Origin: Neopestalotiopsis rosae
Taxonomy: Eukaryota; Ascomycota; Sordariomycetes; Amphisphaeriales; Sporocadaceae
Assembly (NCBI GenBank): GCA_023078685.1
Contig: JALGAS010000006.1
Location: 3,782,001-3,846,000 of the forward strand
Direction of reading: 5' to 3'
Length of the DNA: 64,000 nt
The position numbers and the translations under genes are program-made. Below, piece after piece: positions 1 through 9,388 of the stretch. Each line of letters begins with the position of its first letter. Position 1 is the first letter of the stretch. Under the pieces are notes generated by a model, which worked only from the letters and a program-made list of their open reading frames with translations, searched no databases and had not been told where the DNA came from.

Positions 1-103
1 GCAGCGTAATGTTAATGAAGACGGGGTGAGCCCGGCTTCGGCGTCTACGGTGGGCAGCAGTATCTTGGGAAGTCCGACAATCATGGACTGGGCGGGGAGG
101 TGA
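1..103 (+). CDS. C-terminal end of an unidentified protein (partial)
   Basis: The frame beginning at base 2 is open for 33 codons and ends with TGA at 101-103. The encoded tail is rich in Ser, Gly and Ala and ends in DWAGR. It looks like a disordered protein end, but there is too little sequence to name a family. The alternative is a chance open frame in GC-rich DNA. The upstream part lies outside the window. Confidence 0.35.
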   Translation, partial: QRNVNEDGVSPASASTVGSSILGSPTIMDWAGR

Positions 104-2166
104 GGATAGTCCAGACGTGGTGTCGAGCTTTGACTTCAGTTTGTGTCAAATGTTCTTTGAATAAAATAAAATGATAGGGCTCTTATTCGATGTCGAAATT
201 GAATAATTTCTCACTAATCGGTTATATCATTATGCATGTGTGTTACTTTCGTACCTTTTTCGAGCTTCTCGTTCTGCCCAAGCACAGAGGACAAGGTAGA
301 TACCAAATAGAAAATGACATCCATCAAGCGTGGCTCATATCGTACTCAGTAATACTCAAACGATTTTCCAATGTCTAGTCGTTTGCATCTGTGACTGTCC
401 AGTCAAATCTGGTGTTGGTGCATGACATGCGTGATGTTGTACGCCAATATGCTGAGTAAAAGTACAAGTAGCCTGACGAATTTCGTTCTTTTTTGCCAGC
501 AAGGCACTGCTTTCTCATTTTGGACCGTGACTGGTGGCAGCCGTGGACCACGTATGATGTTGAGTGCAAGAGGATGTATGGAGTTATCCAATATCACCAA
601 AAGCCTGTGATAATCCGAACGAGCTCAAGCGGTCCTACTTGCAGAGCAGTTCTCTCTCGTCTTCAAATCCGAAGACTCGACTGAGAAAAGAGGAAGACAA
701 AGTTCGTATCAAGCATACAGTCTTCATATCCGGGACTTGTGGTCTAAACGGTAGAAACGTGTAGTGTCTCGTTGAAAACGAGAAGAGTATCTCGCCTGGA
801 ATGACTATGATGTTTTATGTCCGTATATTCAGCCACTAACTTCTGCTACACAAAAAATTCAGCCCCCCGTCGGACGACGTCTTTCTTCTTGGCAACTAGC
901 GAAACAAGATTATAACTAGCCTCGCTTGCCCTCTACGATTCTACTTTCCGACAAGTGATAAGTCGTAACCAGATCTCGCCGCTCTCTTTATATATACGGT
1001 CATGATGATCAAATCAATGAGCATCAGGTATGGCTCTCGTCTAGTCACTCTGGCGAGAAATTCGTAATCGTCGACGAATCCCGTATGAGACATGCCAGAA
1101 ATACTGGTAAAAGGTGGTATCATATCAAGACGGAGTCCTACTATGCCGAGAAGCATCACGTCCTGCATGGTCTTCTTATTGTTTTACTTGCTTACTTGGG
1201 ACATACCCCCTTTCGTTACAGGTCGATACTCGGCATGGTACTCACGGCATGCCATCGGCGAGGTCTGTTTGGTCGTCTCATATTGAAGTTGGTCCGTCAA
1301 AACGTCCATTCGCAATAGATTCACATGAAATGGGAATGGGCTGGACAATGACGCTCTCGACGGTCATGGAGAAGTGTATTGGAACAATTCATACGCTGCA
1401 GCTGCTCTCCGAGTCCGAAGCTTCATTATGATTCTACCATAAAGAGAGAATGTCGATTCCAGCAGGCTTTGGCTAGTACGTTGACTTGCTCGCACCATTC
1501 ACTATGCCAGGGCAGGAGCTCAAGGTTATAGACAAGCCTGAGACTCGAGACACGCGGAAGAATGGACTTGCGTTTGATCCCTTTCAGACTCGAGGCTTTC
1601 GAAATGGTGGATGATTCTGAAAGTATACCTTGCTTCCTTGAACCGGCCGTGAAGCCTCATCCTATCCAGTAAAGTATTGGCAACGAGACAGGCTACGGCG
1701 AACTCGCCTACCTGATGTGTATCGTAATAGCAATATGCCTTAGACCCACGTCGAGAATCTAGTTCGAGGTCGCCCTCATTCACAATATTCATGGCTGCTT
1801 TCACCTTGCAAAAGTCGAGCATAAATGTACGGTATTTCCAGGACATATTTCTATTACCTGGCACTTTTTGCCTCCGCCATGCCGGGCGGTTATCTGCGAT
1901 GTACAGACGAGAAGCCGGAAAGATGCAAATGACTAAAGCCTGAAAGACATCGAAAGACTCCGTAGAAAGCATCCATTCCTTTCCGTGTTTCATGAACCCT
2001 TCATTTCCCAAACGTAACTAGGGCAGAAGCAGTAGTGGTCAGTCATATGTGACTGAGGTGGACGCTCAGGGCGAGAGGTGTATAGAACCTCAAGCCCGTC
2101 CATCGCCTTCCGTTCCCCTACACATGGCGTCGGCTGCCCTGATCGAACCCATTCGAAATGATCCGC
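104..2166. other. Intergenic stretch, no supported gene
   Basis: No open frame here has a convincing ATG, splice signals and protein-like composition together. The longest is a minus-strand frame at 1526-2011 (about 160 codons, no upstream ATG), which I could not match to any family. It may be a decayed gene. The right end should contain the 3' UTR of the eS30 gene. Confidence 0.5.
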
Positions 2167-2791
2167 TTATGCGGCACCGGGGTTGGGGTTCATCTGTGTG
2201 CATGGTTAGCAAGCCGTTTCCTCGTCCTGGTGAAATTCCAGAAGTCGTACCTTTCTCTTGCCACCGGTGAGGGTGACGTTCACGAAACGGCGAGTGTACG
2301 TGAGTCTCTTCTTGGCACGGCCCTTGGGGGTCTTGGCCTTCTCCTGCTTCTCAACCTGTTCACGATGGGATTAGTCGCCTGTCCGGGAATGACTGTAATC
2401 GAGCTCCCGAGTATCTGGTATCATTTTGTCGGATGTGATGTCGTCGTGAGTTTTGTGGTAGGGCGAGCGTTGATGGATGCAGAGTTTTGCGTCGTCGTCG
2501 GGGTGGGTGGCGAATCCGCTGTCACGGGCAAAATCTTGTTGTCGTCGAGGCGTCCCGTCCATCAAAATCCATCTCGTCCATCGATCCAGCCATGCTTCGA
2601 TTCCAAAAAAATACCAAATACTCAAGAGCTCGATGTGATCCGGGGGAAATTTCGTGATCGTACCTTGGGGGTCTGAGACTTGACCTTGCTGTGGGAATTG
2701 TCAGCAAACTGCGACCGGAGGCCAAAGGGGTCCGTTTCTTGGTGGTTTTGACTTACCCAGCACGGGCGAGAGATCCGTGAACCTTACCCAT
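2167..2791 (-). CDS. RPS30: 40S ribosomal protein eS30
   Basis: Four exons on the minus strand: 2757-2791, 2664-2688, 2251-2355 and 2167-2193, giving 63 residues. The product starts [20 protein letters not shown], continues with a [25 protein letters not shown] basic core and ends MNPNPGAA. This is the conserved eS30 protein of the small ribosomal subunit, with no fused ubiquitin-like domain, as in other fungi. All three introns have GT..AG ends and the phases join exactly. Introns 1 and 3 are 68 and 57 nt. Intron 2 is 308 nt and holds a long inverted repeat described separately. The gene is divergent from the CREG-like gene. The identification is close to certain. The splice sites are inferred from the sequence but mutually consistent. 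Confidence 0.95.
2398..2634 (-). other. Long inverted repeat (RNA stem) in eS30 intron 2
   Basis: The arms 2398-2421 and 2611-2634 can form 24 consecutive base pairs in the minus-strand transcript, separated by a 189-nt loop. Twenty-one pairs are Watson-Crick and three are G-U. Folding would bring the donor and the branch/acceptor region of the 308-nt intron closer together. Known precedent: paired intron ends promote splicing of some yeast ribosomal-protein introns. That this stem does the same here is inference. Confidence 0.75.
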
Positions 2792-3634
2792 CTTGAATGA
2801 TGTCTGATGACTTGTCGAGTGATGGAAATTTGTCGATTAGCTGGGTGTTGCGATGTAAAAGTTGTCGCAGGTGATCGGGGTTGGCGGACTGAGTGGGATT
2901 CGAGGCGCTCAATGATTTTTGACGCGGGCACAGAGAAATGTGGAATTGTGGGAGTGGAGTCAGGAAAAGAGAGCACTAGATGAGAATGACGGCTTTGTTG
3001 CATATTTCTAGCGAGGACTATGGACTAGCGGGGACTAAGTGCTGTATAATTCAATTGCCACCTCTTTCCCGCGTGACTCAAAGCAGCAATTGCGTGCCTC
3101 AGGCAATAACCTATTCACTTGGCCGATGACGAGCTGATGCTCTGTGCATTGTTGTTGCCAATTTGGACCATCTCTGGCGAGAAAATGCAATCGATCATAT
3201 CGACAGTCACTGAAGAAGGAAGAGAAAAGTCCATTTCACTTGCATTTAGCACATACACACTTGTCACTCGGTGAGAGCGTCTGGCAGGTGCCTCGCGAGA
3301 CAATAACCCTTGCCCAAGAAGTATCGTGGTCATGGATTTATGGATTTACCAACGGAGTTCTCCGTACCAGCACTGGGCAGGCTAGACTACTTTCAGACAG
3401 GACTCGTCTCATGATGCGGGTCAACATCACGAGAGACGTCCCATGGTAGCCGAGGCCGGATCTGATAATTCAAATGTCACTTGGAAACTATAACTGGTTT
3501 ACCGTTGAGATTGCGGTCTTTTTGTGATCTCTTTTCCAATAATAGCTCATGATAGGATAGTGTGATCTTTTTGGACTTTGTTACTTCCTTTTACAAGCTT
3601 TCTTCACAAGCTTCCAAGCATAAACACCGCAAGC
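2792..3634. promoter_or_regulatory. Divergent promoter region, eS30 / CREG-like gene
   Basis: 843 bp between two start codons facing away from each other, so it must contain both 5' UTRs and promoters. I see no clear TATA box close to either start, and no coding sequence. Confidence 0.5.
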
Positions 3635-4492
3635 ATGAAGCTATCGCGCGGGCTGGAGCTTGCCGCTTGCATCGGCATCTGTGTGGCAGATCCGTCGACA
3701 GAACCCCAATATGTCTTTTCCATGCCCGAAGATCCGTCCACATCCATCTACAAGATACCCACAGCGTACGAGTCCGCGGTTCAAGGCCGGCGAATTTTGA
3801 ACCGCACACCGTTGGGCGTCCTGTCGACAGTGTTTCCGGAGTCCAAGTCCGACACGAGCTCGGATAATGGCGGAGTCTCTGAGCAAGAGAGACGTCCTTC
3901 TGGCATGGGCGGCATGCCTGTCGGTTTGATGGACTATATTGCCGACTGTGAGGAGGATGGTAATCCCACCATTCTCGCCATCAACATTGCAACTTCCTTC
4001 AAGAATGTCGCCGCCGGCTCCAACATTAGCCTGGCCCTGCAGTGGACGCCCCCTTACCCGCCGGCGAAGCGTATCAAGTCGGCACCTACTTGCAGTCTCC
4101 TGGACCGCGTTCTTGGTAAATGCCACTCCGAGGATGATGACGATGATGAAGAGGAGGACTACGAGCCCGTGCCATACTCGGCTGCCAACCTCCCCCGCTT
4201 TTCCATTCTTGGATATTTAGAGAAGCTCCCAACCACTGCCAGCCTGTCCAAGTGCTTTGTGGACACGCACCCCGATGCCAAGTACTGGCTTCCTGGCAAC
4301 CGCATTCACGAAGCCGAGTTTGTGAGATTGGTCGTGCAGCAGATCTACTGGGTCGGCGGCTTCGGAGACCGTGCATATATTGGCTGGCTGAGTCCCGACG
4401 ATTGGAAGAACATTACCAGAGAAGAATGGGAAGATGTCAGATTGCCTGGAGAAAAGAAGGGTTGGAAGGAGTGGAGTGCTCAAGAGTTGTGA
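3635..4492 (+). CDS. Secreted CREG-like (pyridoxamine-phosphate-oxidase-type barrel) protein
   Basis: Single exon, 285 residues. The ATG at 3635 was chosen because the longer open frame upstream has only a TTG. The N-terminus has a short hydrophobic stretch (about residues 7-18, LELAACIGICVA) that could be a signal peptide. The C-terminal half has the family hallmark HPDAKYWLPGNRIHEAEF followed by VYWVGGFGDRAYIGW-like sequence, typical of the Pyrid_oxidase_2/CREG group. This is an FMN-binding split-barrel fold, but most CREG members are thought not to be enzymes. A run of acidic residues (DDDDDEEED, about 168-176) interrupts the fold region. The role in fungi is unknown. It was recognised from motifs only. 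Confidence 0.8.
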   Translation: MKLSRGLELAACIGICVADPSTEPQYVFSMPEDPSTSIYKIPTAYESAVQGRRILNRTPLGVLSTVFPESKSDTSSDNGGVSEQERRPSGMGGMPVGLMDYIADCEEDGNPTILAINIATSFKNVAAGSNISLALQWTPPYPPAKRIKSAPTCSLLDRVLGKCHSEDDDDDEEEDYEPVPYSAANLPRFSILGYLEKLPTTASLSKCFVDTHPDAKYWLPGNRIHEAEFVRLVVQQIYWVGGFGDRAYIGWLSPDDWKNITREEWEDVRLPGEKKGWKEWSAQEL

Positions 4493-5337
4493 GATCTTTG
4501 TGCACTTGAACAGCTTCCGTTGCGGCACCTTTGACTGAGACCCTCCTTATCGAGACTGATTGAAATTCATCAACGATTGGCTTTTGGGTGAAGGTCGGAC
4601 GTACAAGACTGAGAAACCTGAGATATTTCGGCAAGAGCCGTTTGTACAGTCTGACGTATGGACTGTATGACACGATATTTTTTTTAGATTGACATTTCCA
4701 GAAATACAGCGGTCGCATATTTAAATACCGGGATCAAGAAACGTGGTTATGATTACATGTTTCCGTGAACGTGTATGACAAATTCACCAAGCATATTGTA
4801 TCATTATTCGTGAAGAGCCTTTTCGAGTATGCCGAGAGAGATTGCAAGTCCGATGCTTCGCGGATTAAATAGACGTTGTCGAAAGCCTTTAGTGTCAGCT
4901 TATTGGCCGTCGACCATCGTACAGTCGTGGAAGGCAAGCTGAAATTTTGCAGAAAAGGTAGCTCAAATTGCATCTCGACCGTAGCTTGAAGTTTCATCTT
5001 GCCATGCACATATTATGTCCTGAATCAATAGTTCTGCAGATTACAATCAAAGGTGCAAGTGCGAAATAGATTGTGTTGCAGGAGTCTATAGCAACTTTAG
5101 CTAGGTACATGCCACAGTGAACTTTACGATCAACAGGCAAAGCCAAGAAAAAAAATTAAAATTGAAACGACAAGAACAATATGAGAATCAGAAAAGGGGT
5201 CATCTTGAATGCTTTTAGAATAAGTATAGAAGTCCGGCACAGCTGCTCCTCGTCGGTGTGGACAGCCTAACGTGTGAGGCAAATGTGCAAAGGGTTTGAC
5301 GTGGAATAAGCCCATTTTCTTCAACAACAAATTAGCA
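4493..5337. other. Intergenic stretch before tRNA-Pro
   Basis: AT-rich DNA holding the 3' end of the CREG-like gene and the 5' flank of the tRNA. Only short, unconvincing open frames are present. Confidence 0.5.
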
Positions 5338-5427
5338 GGTCTTGTGGTCTAGTGGTATGATTCGCGCTTAGGGAAAACCCTAATCATTGTTTGCGCGAGG
5401 CCCCGTGTTCGATCCACGGCAAGACCC
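5338..5427 (+). tRNA. tRNA-Pro(AGG) with 18-nt intron
   Basis: The acceptor stem GGTCTTG pairs with CAAGACC and the discriminator base is C, as in eukaryotic tRNA-Pro. The D-arm is TGGTCTAGTGGTATGA. The anticodon stem CGCGC/GCGCG encloses the loop TTAGGG+T with anticodon AGG. The T-arm is CCGTG-TTCGATC-CACGG. An intron at 5374-5391 sits one base 3' of the anticodon, the canonical nuclear position. Its CCCTAA pairs with the TTAGGG of the anticodon loop. A T-rich terminator follows at about 5428. Mature length is 72 nt before CCA. Confidence 0.95.
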
Positions 5428-5677
5428 TTTCTTTTGCATTTTTGGCAACTCCATCTTTATGGATGGGTGAGGTGAATTGGGTGTGCTTACGCTCGATTCA
5501 ATAGATTTTTAATGGATGGCAGTTGCGACTTGTGTGGTTGGCGCGCGTACAAGGTAAGCTATGCCTGCATATGCACATAATCCAAGCCCCGCGATATTAG
5601 CGGCTTGATGCCATTTTGGCTGAGAGCAACCCTGCTGTAAAAATCATGTAATGGTTGATTCGAGATGAGCAAAAAGA

Positions 5678-5760
5678 TGGACGAACAGGTGATCGAAACC
5701 TGGACCTTCCGCAGAATTGCTGGATGCAAAGCGGATGCTCTACCACTGAGCCATTCGCCC
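5678..5760 (-). tRNA. tRNA-Ala(TGC) with 11-nt intron
   Basis: Read on the minus strand, the acceptor stem GGGCGAA pairs with TTCGTCC (one G-U), with discriminator A. The D-arm is TGGCTCAGTGGTAGAGC. The anticodon stem TCCGC/GCGGA carries loop TTTGCA+T with anticodon TGC. The T-arm is CAGGT-TTCGATC-ACCTG. An 11-nt intron (tccagcaattc) sits one base after the anticodon, at 5713-5723 within a base or so. A run of five T follows on the sense strand (5671-5675), a Pol III terminator. Confidence 0.95.
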
Positions 5761-6444
5761 ATTGGTCGATAAAAGATTAGGGTGCTAACGATGCTTCTAT
5801 CGTGTCATCAAAACACATTGCATAGTTTTCTTATGCATACCAGAGTGCATATCTACTAAGTGTTGAAATACTTGATATTACCGTAAGAGAAAGATGAAAT
5901 ATCAAAGCCTTGACCATTTTGTGAGGAAAATGTGGAAGCGAGATAGTGGCTCTAAATCGTGAGACCATAAACCCAGCGAGTCCGCATTGCGCATATGATG
6001 CAAGTCATTTTGACAATCGACACAATCTTTTAAGCAATTCCTCCTACGAACTCGAGTGTATATCCAGAAGCGTCGAGGGGCTCTCCGCTTCCACAAAATG
6101 ACACATGTATGTGGTGGGAGACGAGGTCAGCAACCCGCTTGATGTCGTGACCACTGGCTGGAACAAGGCCCACAACTGGTGATGTTGTAGTTGGAAATCC
6201 GCAGTATGTCCTAGAGACTCGCCAGAGATATACCTGGATTTGTGCTCCGGTTCTGACGAGCAGATACTGAATACAATGGCTCATTTGTGCACGGAGACAA
6301 GCACAGTTTCATATTCACAGATTGAGATGCATAGTCTGAGGAGTAAATATGCGCTGAATAATACACTCTATAAATACATGCCTCTAGGCAAGTCTATGAT
6401 TTTGTCTACCATGATTGCTTTCGTTCATCTTACAGGTTGGTGAT
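5761..6444. other. Intergenic stretch between tRNA-Ala and DHCR24-like gene
   Basis: Holds the 5' flank of the tRNA and the 3' UTR of the minus-strand oxidoreductase. I see no gene here. Confidence 0.5.
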
Positions 6445-7992
6445 TTAGTCCGTCTTCTCCTTGCCCTCGGCATTCCATTTCCAGGTTGCGTTGCGGTGGA
6501 GCATATAATCCTTGCTTTGGATGCCTCTGGCAATACCGACCAAGCCTCCAAGAGGCCAGACGCTCTTAACCCATGCCTTCCAGCCTTGCTCTGGAGGGGC
6601 GTCCTTGACTCGGACCTTGTCGTAGACGTTGGGAAGGCTAGTTGCTTTGTACTTGTTTCTCAACTCTTCATAGTGCTCGCGGTTGCCGTACGTCTCCCAG
6701 AATTCCGACTCGCTGTAGTAGGTGTGTGCGTATAACCACTTCATGCCACCGAGCTCATTAACCTTGGCTTCCAGAGCACGGTTCACCTTGACAAACTCCT
6801 GTCGGTCCTTGGGTCCCCAGCCCCAGACGCCAATGTTGAGCATCTCGCCAGCGCCCTTGCCGCGGAGGTGAGGGTGGAAGGTAGGTCCGCCGGGCGTCTT
6901 GAGTGGACATAACCACAATGGCCAAATGTTGAGGGAGTCGGTCGTGTAGTCGATAAACTCCTCTGCAGTCTCATACGGCAGTCCAAGATCTTGTACAAAG
7001 AACTTGGCGCTCTCTCCACTGGCGTGAAGGGCACGGTAGAGCATGCGGGTGTGCAAGAAATCATCAAGGAACCAACGGAAGAAACGGTTAAAGGGAACAG
7101 GCTTGAAGTAGTCGAACGCGGCAGCTCCGACCCAGAAACCACCACGGTCGTAGCGGAACAGGTACTCGGCGAGGGGAATGTGCTCCGTCACGGCAGTGCT
7201 CCCACTTGGTGCGGAGCTGTCTGACGAGGGCAGGGCTTTGGTAACATCTTGCACGTGGAGGTAAAACCACGGGTCCCAGGGTCCACTGAAGGTCTGAATG
7301 GCTTCTCCAGCCTTGGGGGCCTCGTCGGTCATGACACCGCTGATGATGACGCCGTGGTCCTTGGAGAAGAGAATTCCGTCGACATAGTCATTTTCAGGCT
7401 TGGCGCACTCTTCCTTGACCACCTTGATCGCCTCGGCCACGCTGCCCGTCCGGCGATATGTCGTCCGCACAAACTTCTTGGCCTCGACCAGTCCAACTTC
7501 CAACATGGTGGTGACTCCCAGCGTACCCACACTCGCCACAGCTCCGTTCCACAGGTCTGCATTCTTGCCCTTGTCGTTGGGCGTAATGTTGACGACCTCG
7601 CCATCAGGCAGGACCATTTCGGCGCTCTTGACCGTCTCGTCAAAGTAGCCGTGTCTGAAGCTCGAGCTCTCCCCTGCGGTGCCGGCAAAGCCACCACCGG
7701 CCGTGATACCAGGGAATTCCATGACGACGGGCGGCACGAGGCCATGCGGCAAGGTTGCTGCCACGAAAGCGTCCATGGGGACGTTGGGCTCAACCAGCGC
7801 CGTCTTGCGAGTCTTGTTTACCTCGAGGACATGGTTCAATGCTGAAATGTCCACCAGGTGCGAAGACTTCTTGAGGTGAGCTGGCCGGGTCGAGTTGGTG
7901 GAACCATGACTGATCCGGTATGGCAGGGAACGATCAAAGTAGGACCGGATCGTGGATGAGATGAGCCGAACGGCCGCCCTGTGACGTTCCAT
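6445..7992 (-). CDS. Delta(24)-sterol reductase-like FAD-binding oxidoreductase
   Basis: Single exon, 515 residues, ATG at 7990-7992. An N-terminal FAD_binding_4 (VAO/PCMH-type) domain covers about residues 40-210. It includes VEPNVPMDAFVAATLPHGL and GGGFAGTAGESSSFRHGYF, the segments that hold the flavin. The C-terminal half carries the DHCR24-like sequence around WLCPLKTPGG and the tail YAHTYYSESEFWETY. The length matches DHCR24/DIMINUTO enzymes (about 516 residues), but I see no clear N-terminal membrane anchor. Typical members reduce the C24 double bond of sterols using NADPH. Ergosterol synthesis uses a different C24(28) reductase, so the substrate in a fungus is open. Membership in the family is firm and the exact reaction is not. 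Confidence 0.85.
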   Translation of the reverse strand: MERHRAAVRLISSTIRSYFDRSLPYRISHGSTNSTRPAHLKKSSHLVDISALNHVLEVNKTRKTALVEPNVPMDAFVAATLPHGLVPPVVMEFPGITAGGGFAGTAGESSSFRHGYFDETVKSAEMVLPDGEVVNITPNDKGKNADLWNGAVASVGTLGVTTMLEVGLVEAKKFVRTTYRRTGSVAEAIKVVKEECAKPENDYVDGILFSKDHGVIISGVMTDEAPKAGEAIQTFSGPWDPWFYLHVQDVTKALPSSDSSAPSGSTAVTEHIPLAEYLFRYDRGGFWVGAAAFDYFKPVPFNRFFRWFLDDFLHTRMLYRALHASGESAKFFVQDLGLPYETAEEFIDYTTDSLNIWPLWLCPLKTPGGPTFHPHLRGKGAGEMLNIGVWGWGPKDRQEFVKVNRALEAKVNELGGMKWLYAHTYYSESEFWETYGNREHYEELRNKYKATSLPNVYDKVRVKDAPPEQGWKAWVKSVWPLGGLVGIARGIQSKDYMLHRNATWKWNAEGKEKTD

Positions 7993-8437
7993 TGTCGTAG
8001 AGGCTCAGCTTGAGGAGTTGTACTGACAAGTTAAAATGCAAGGCAACCTGGCAGGAGTAACACCTTACTCTACGCACGCCACATTTGATTGGCAGTGCCG
8101 TCCCTTGCGCTCCGAAGATGGATGTAGAGGTGCTTGCATGAGATGGGTTCGAGACCGGAGCTAATAAAAATTTGGGGGGTGTCGAAAACAGGAGGTGTAA
8201 GCATAGTAATATTCTTCCAGAAAAGATACATACTTAGCTCTCAGTCACCAGTGGTTCTGCAGCACGCTATCTTGACCCCTCCCGACCTATTTATTCCATC
8301 AACGCGAAAGACAAAAGAAGAAATAGTTCAGTTATATGCAGGGCGGGCATAAATACAGTGAATAAAATCAGATCCCTCGAATTGTTTGATTCATGTGTTT
8401 GTAAGCAAATTGGCAGATTATCTTTGCTTGCAAATTA

Positions 8438-8572
8438 TTTGCAAAGCTGATTTGAAACCCAACTTATCGTTTCATCGATACCATCAAATTACCACTTTAT
8501 TCAGTGCCGAAGTGCTGTCCGTATATTTGCAAACCGTTTGCAAAGCCGCCTTCGTTGTTATTCATTTGCAAA
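8438..8572. repeat. Cluster of TTTGCAAA palindromes
   Basis: Perfect TTTGCAAA at 8438-8445, 8526-8533, 8537-8544 and 8565-8572, plus a one-mismatch copy at 8427-8434. The motif is its own reverse complement. It could be a binding-site array or remnants of a short repeat. Confidence 0.7.
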
Positions 8573-8684
8573 TCGGCGAAGAAGCAGTGATTGGTTCAAG
8601 TCGCGCGCTAAAATCATAAATCCAAGAATTGATCATCTTTCGACGCCGAGATTGACGCGAAAACCAATTTGTGGGTGGGTTGCG

Positions 8685-8788
8685 TGACTTCACTGCATAT
8701 CAACCCTCACAAAAGAGTCCAATTCTGCCTTGTTGGTGCTGACTGCATTACAGCTGCATGACTTCACTGCAATATTAACCCTCACAAA
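8685..8788. repeat. Imperfect 29/30-nt direct repeat
   Basis: Copy 1 is at 8685-8713 and copy 2 at 8759-8788. Both run TGACTTCACTGCA..T.., then AACCCTCACAAA. Thirteen bases of copy 2 (TTCACTGCAATAT) recur at 9015-9027. Confidence 0.7.
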
Positions 8789-9388
8789 GGCATTCAAACC
8801 GAAAGGCTCTTGATGCCACCACCTATGGCTGTGCACTGTGGCACCCTTCAGATGATACACGGGAAAGGTCATCAAGTCTGTTTGTTTACACATTATTTCC
8901 TGAGAAGTAGATAATCTTCAATTGCATGCTTTATTTCGGATGCTGGTCGTAGCAGCTCTGATCGAATTCATGCAGCCGGTACCACGTTGGGCTCCCTCGA
9001 ACAAGATTTGCCTCTTCACTGCAATATCAGCAGTGGCGGAGCGAACAATAAGGCGTAGTTGCATCCCAAATTGATTGGCGCTCGGCTCGAACTCTACAAA
9101 ATCATATACTTTATTCGCATGATTTATTTATTCCCTTCCCTAAGTTTGCATAACTAATCAATCGTAAATGAGATGTTAGGCCCATGGAAGGGGCCTTAAA
9201 GAATATAAATTACCATAGGGGAGAAAAAGTGATCCAATCAGCGTATTTTTTGATCGATTAAAAACATTACGTGTACCATATGCCCACGAAACCGAGACTC
9301 CTATTGTGTATATCCGTCTTATCCACAGTATATATATACTTAAATATTTTATCAGTCCAATGCATTTCGGGGCAGCATCTCTGGCTGC

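Larger units (their letters stand above)
7993..9388. other. AT-rich intergenic stretch with repeated motifs
   Basis: The promoter of the DHCR24-like gene is at the left and the 3' UTR of the esterase at the right. Between them lie a TTTGCAAA cluster (8438-8572) and a roughly 30-nt direct repeat (8685-8713 and 8759-8788), described separately. No gene is supported. Confidence 0.5.

Noticed and set aside
1526..2011. Minus-strand open frame of about 160 codons
   Set aside because: It starts without an ATG, no splice partner was found, and I could not match it to a family. A vague likeness to fungal membrane proteins is not enough.
2356..2663. Box C/D snoRNA in eS30 intron 2
   Set aside because: No matched C (RUGAUGA) and D (CUGA) boxes flanking a terminal stem were found. 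The visible structure is a single long stem.
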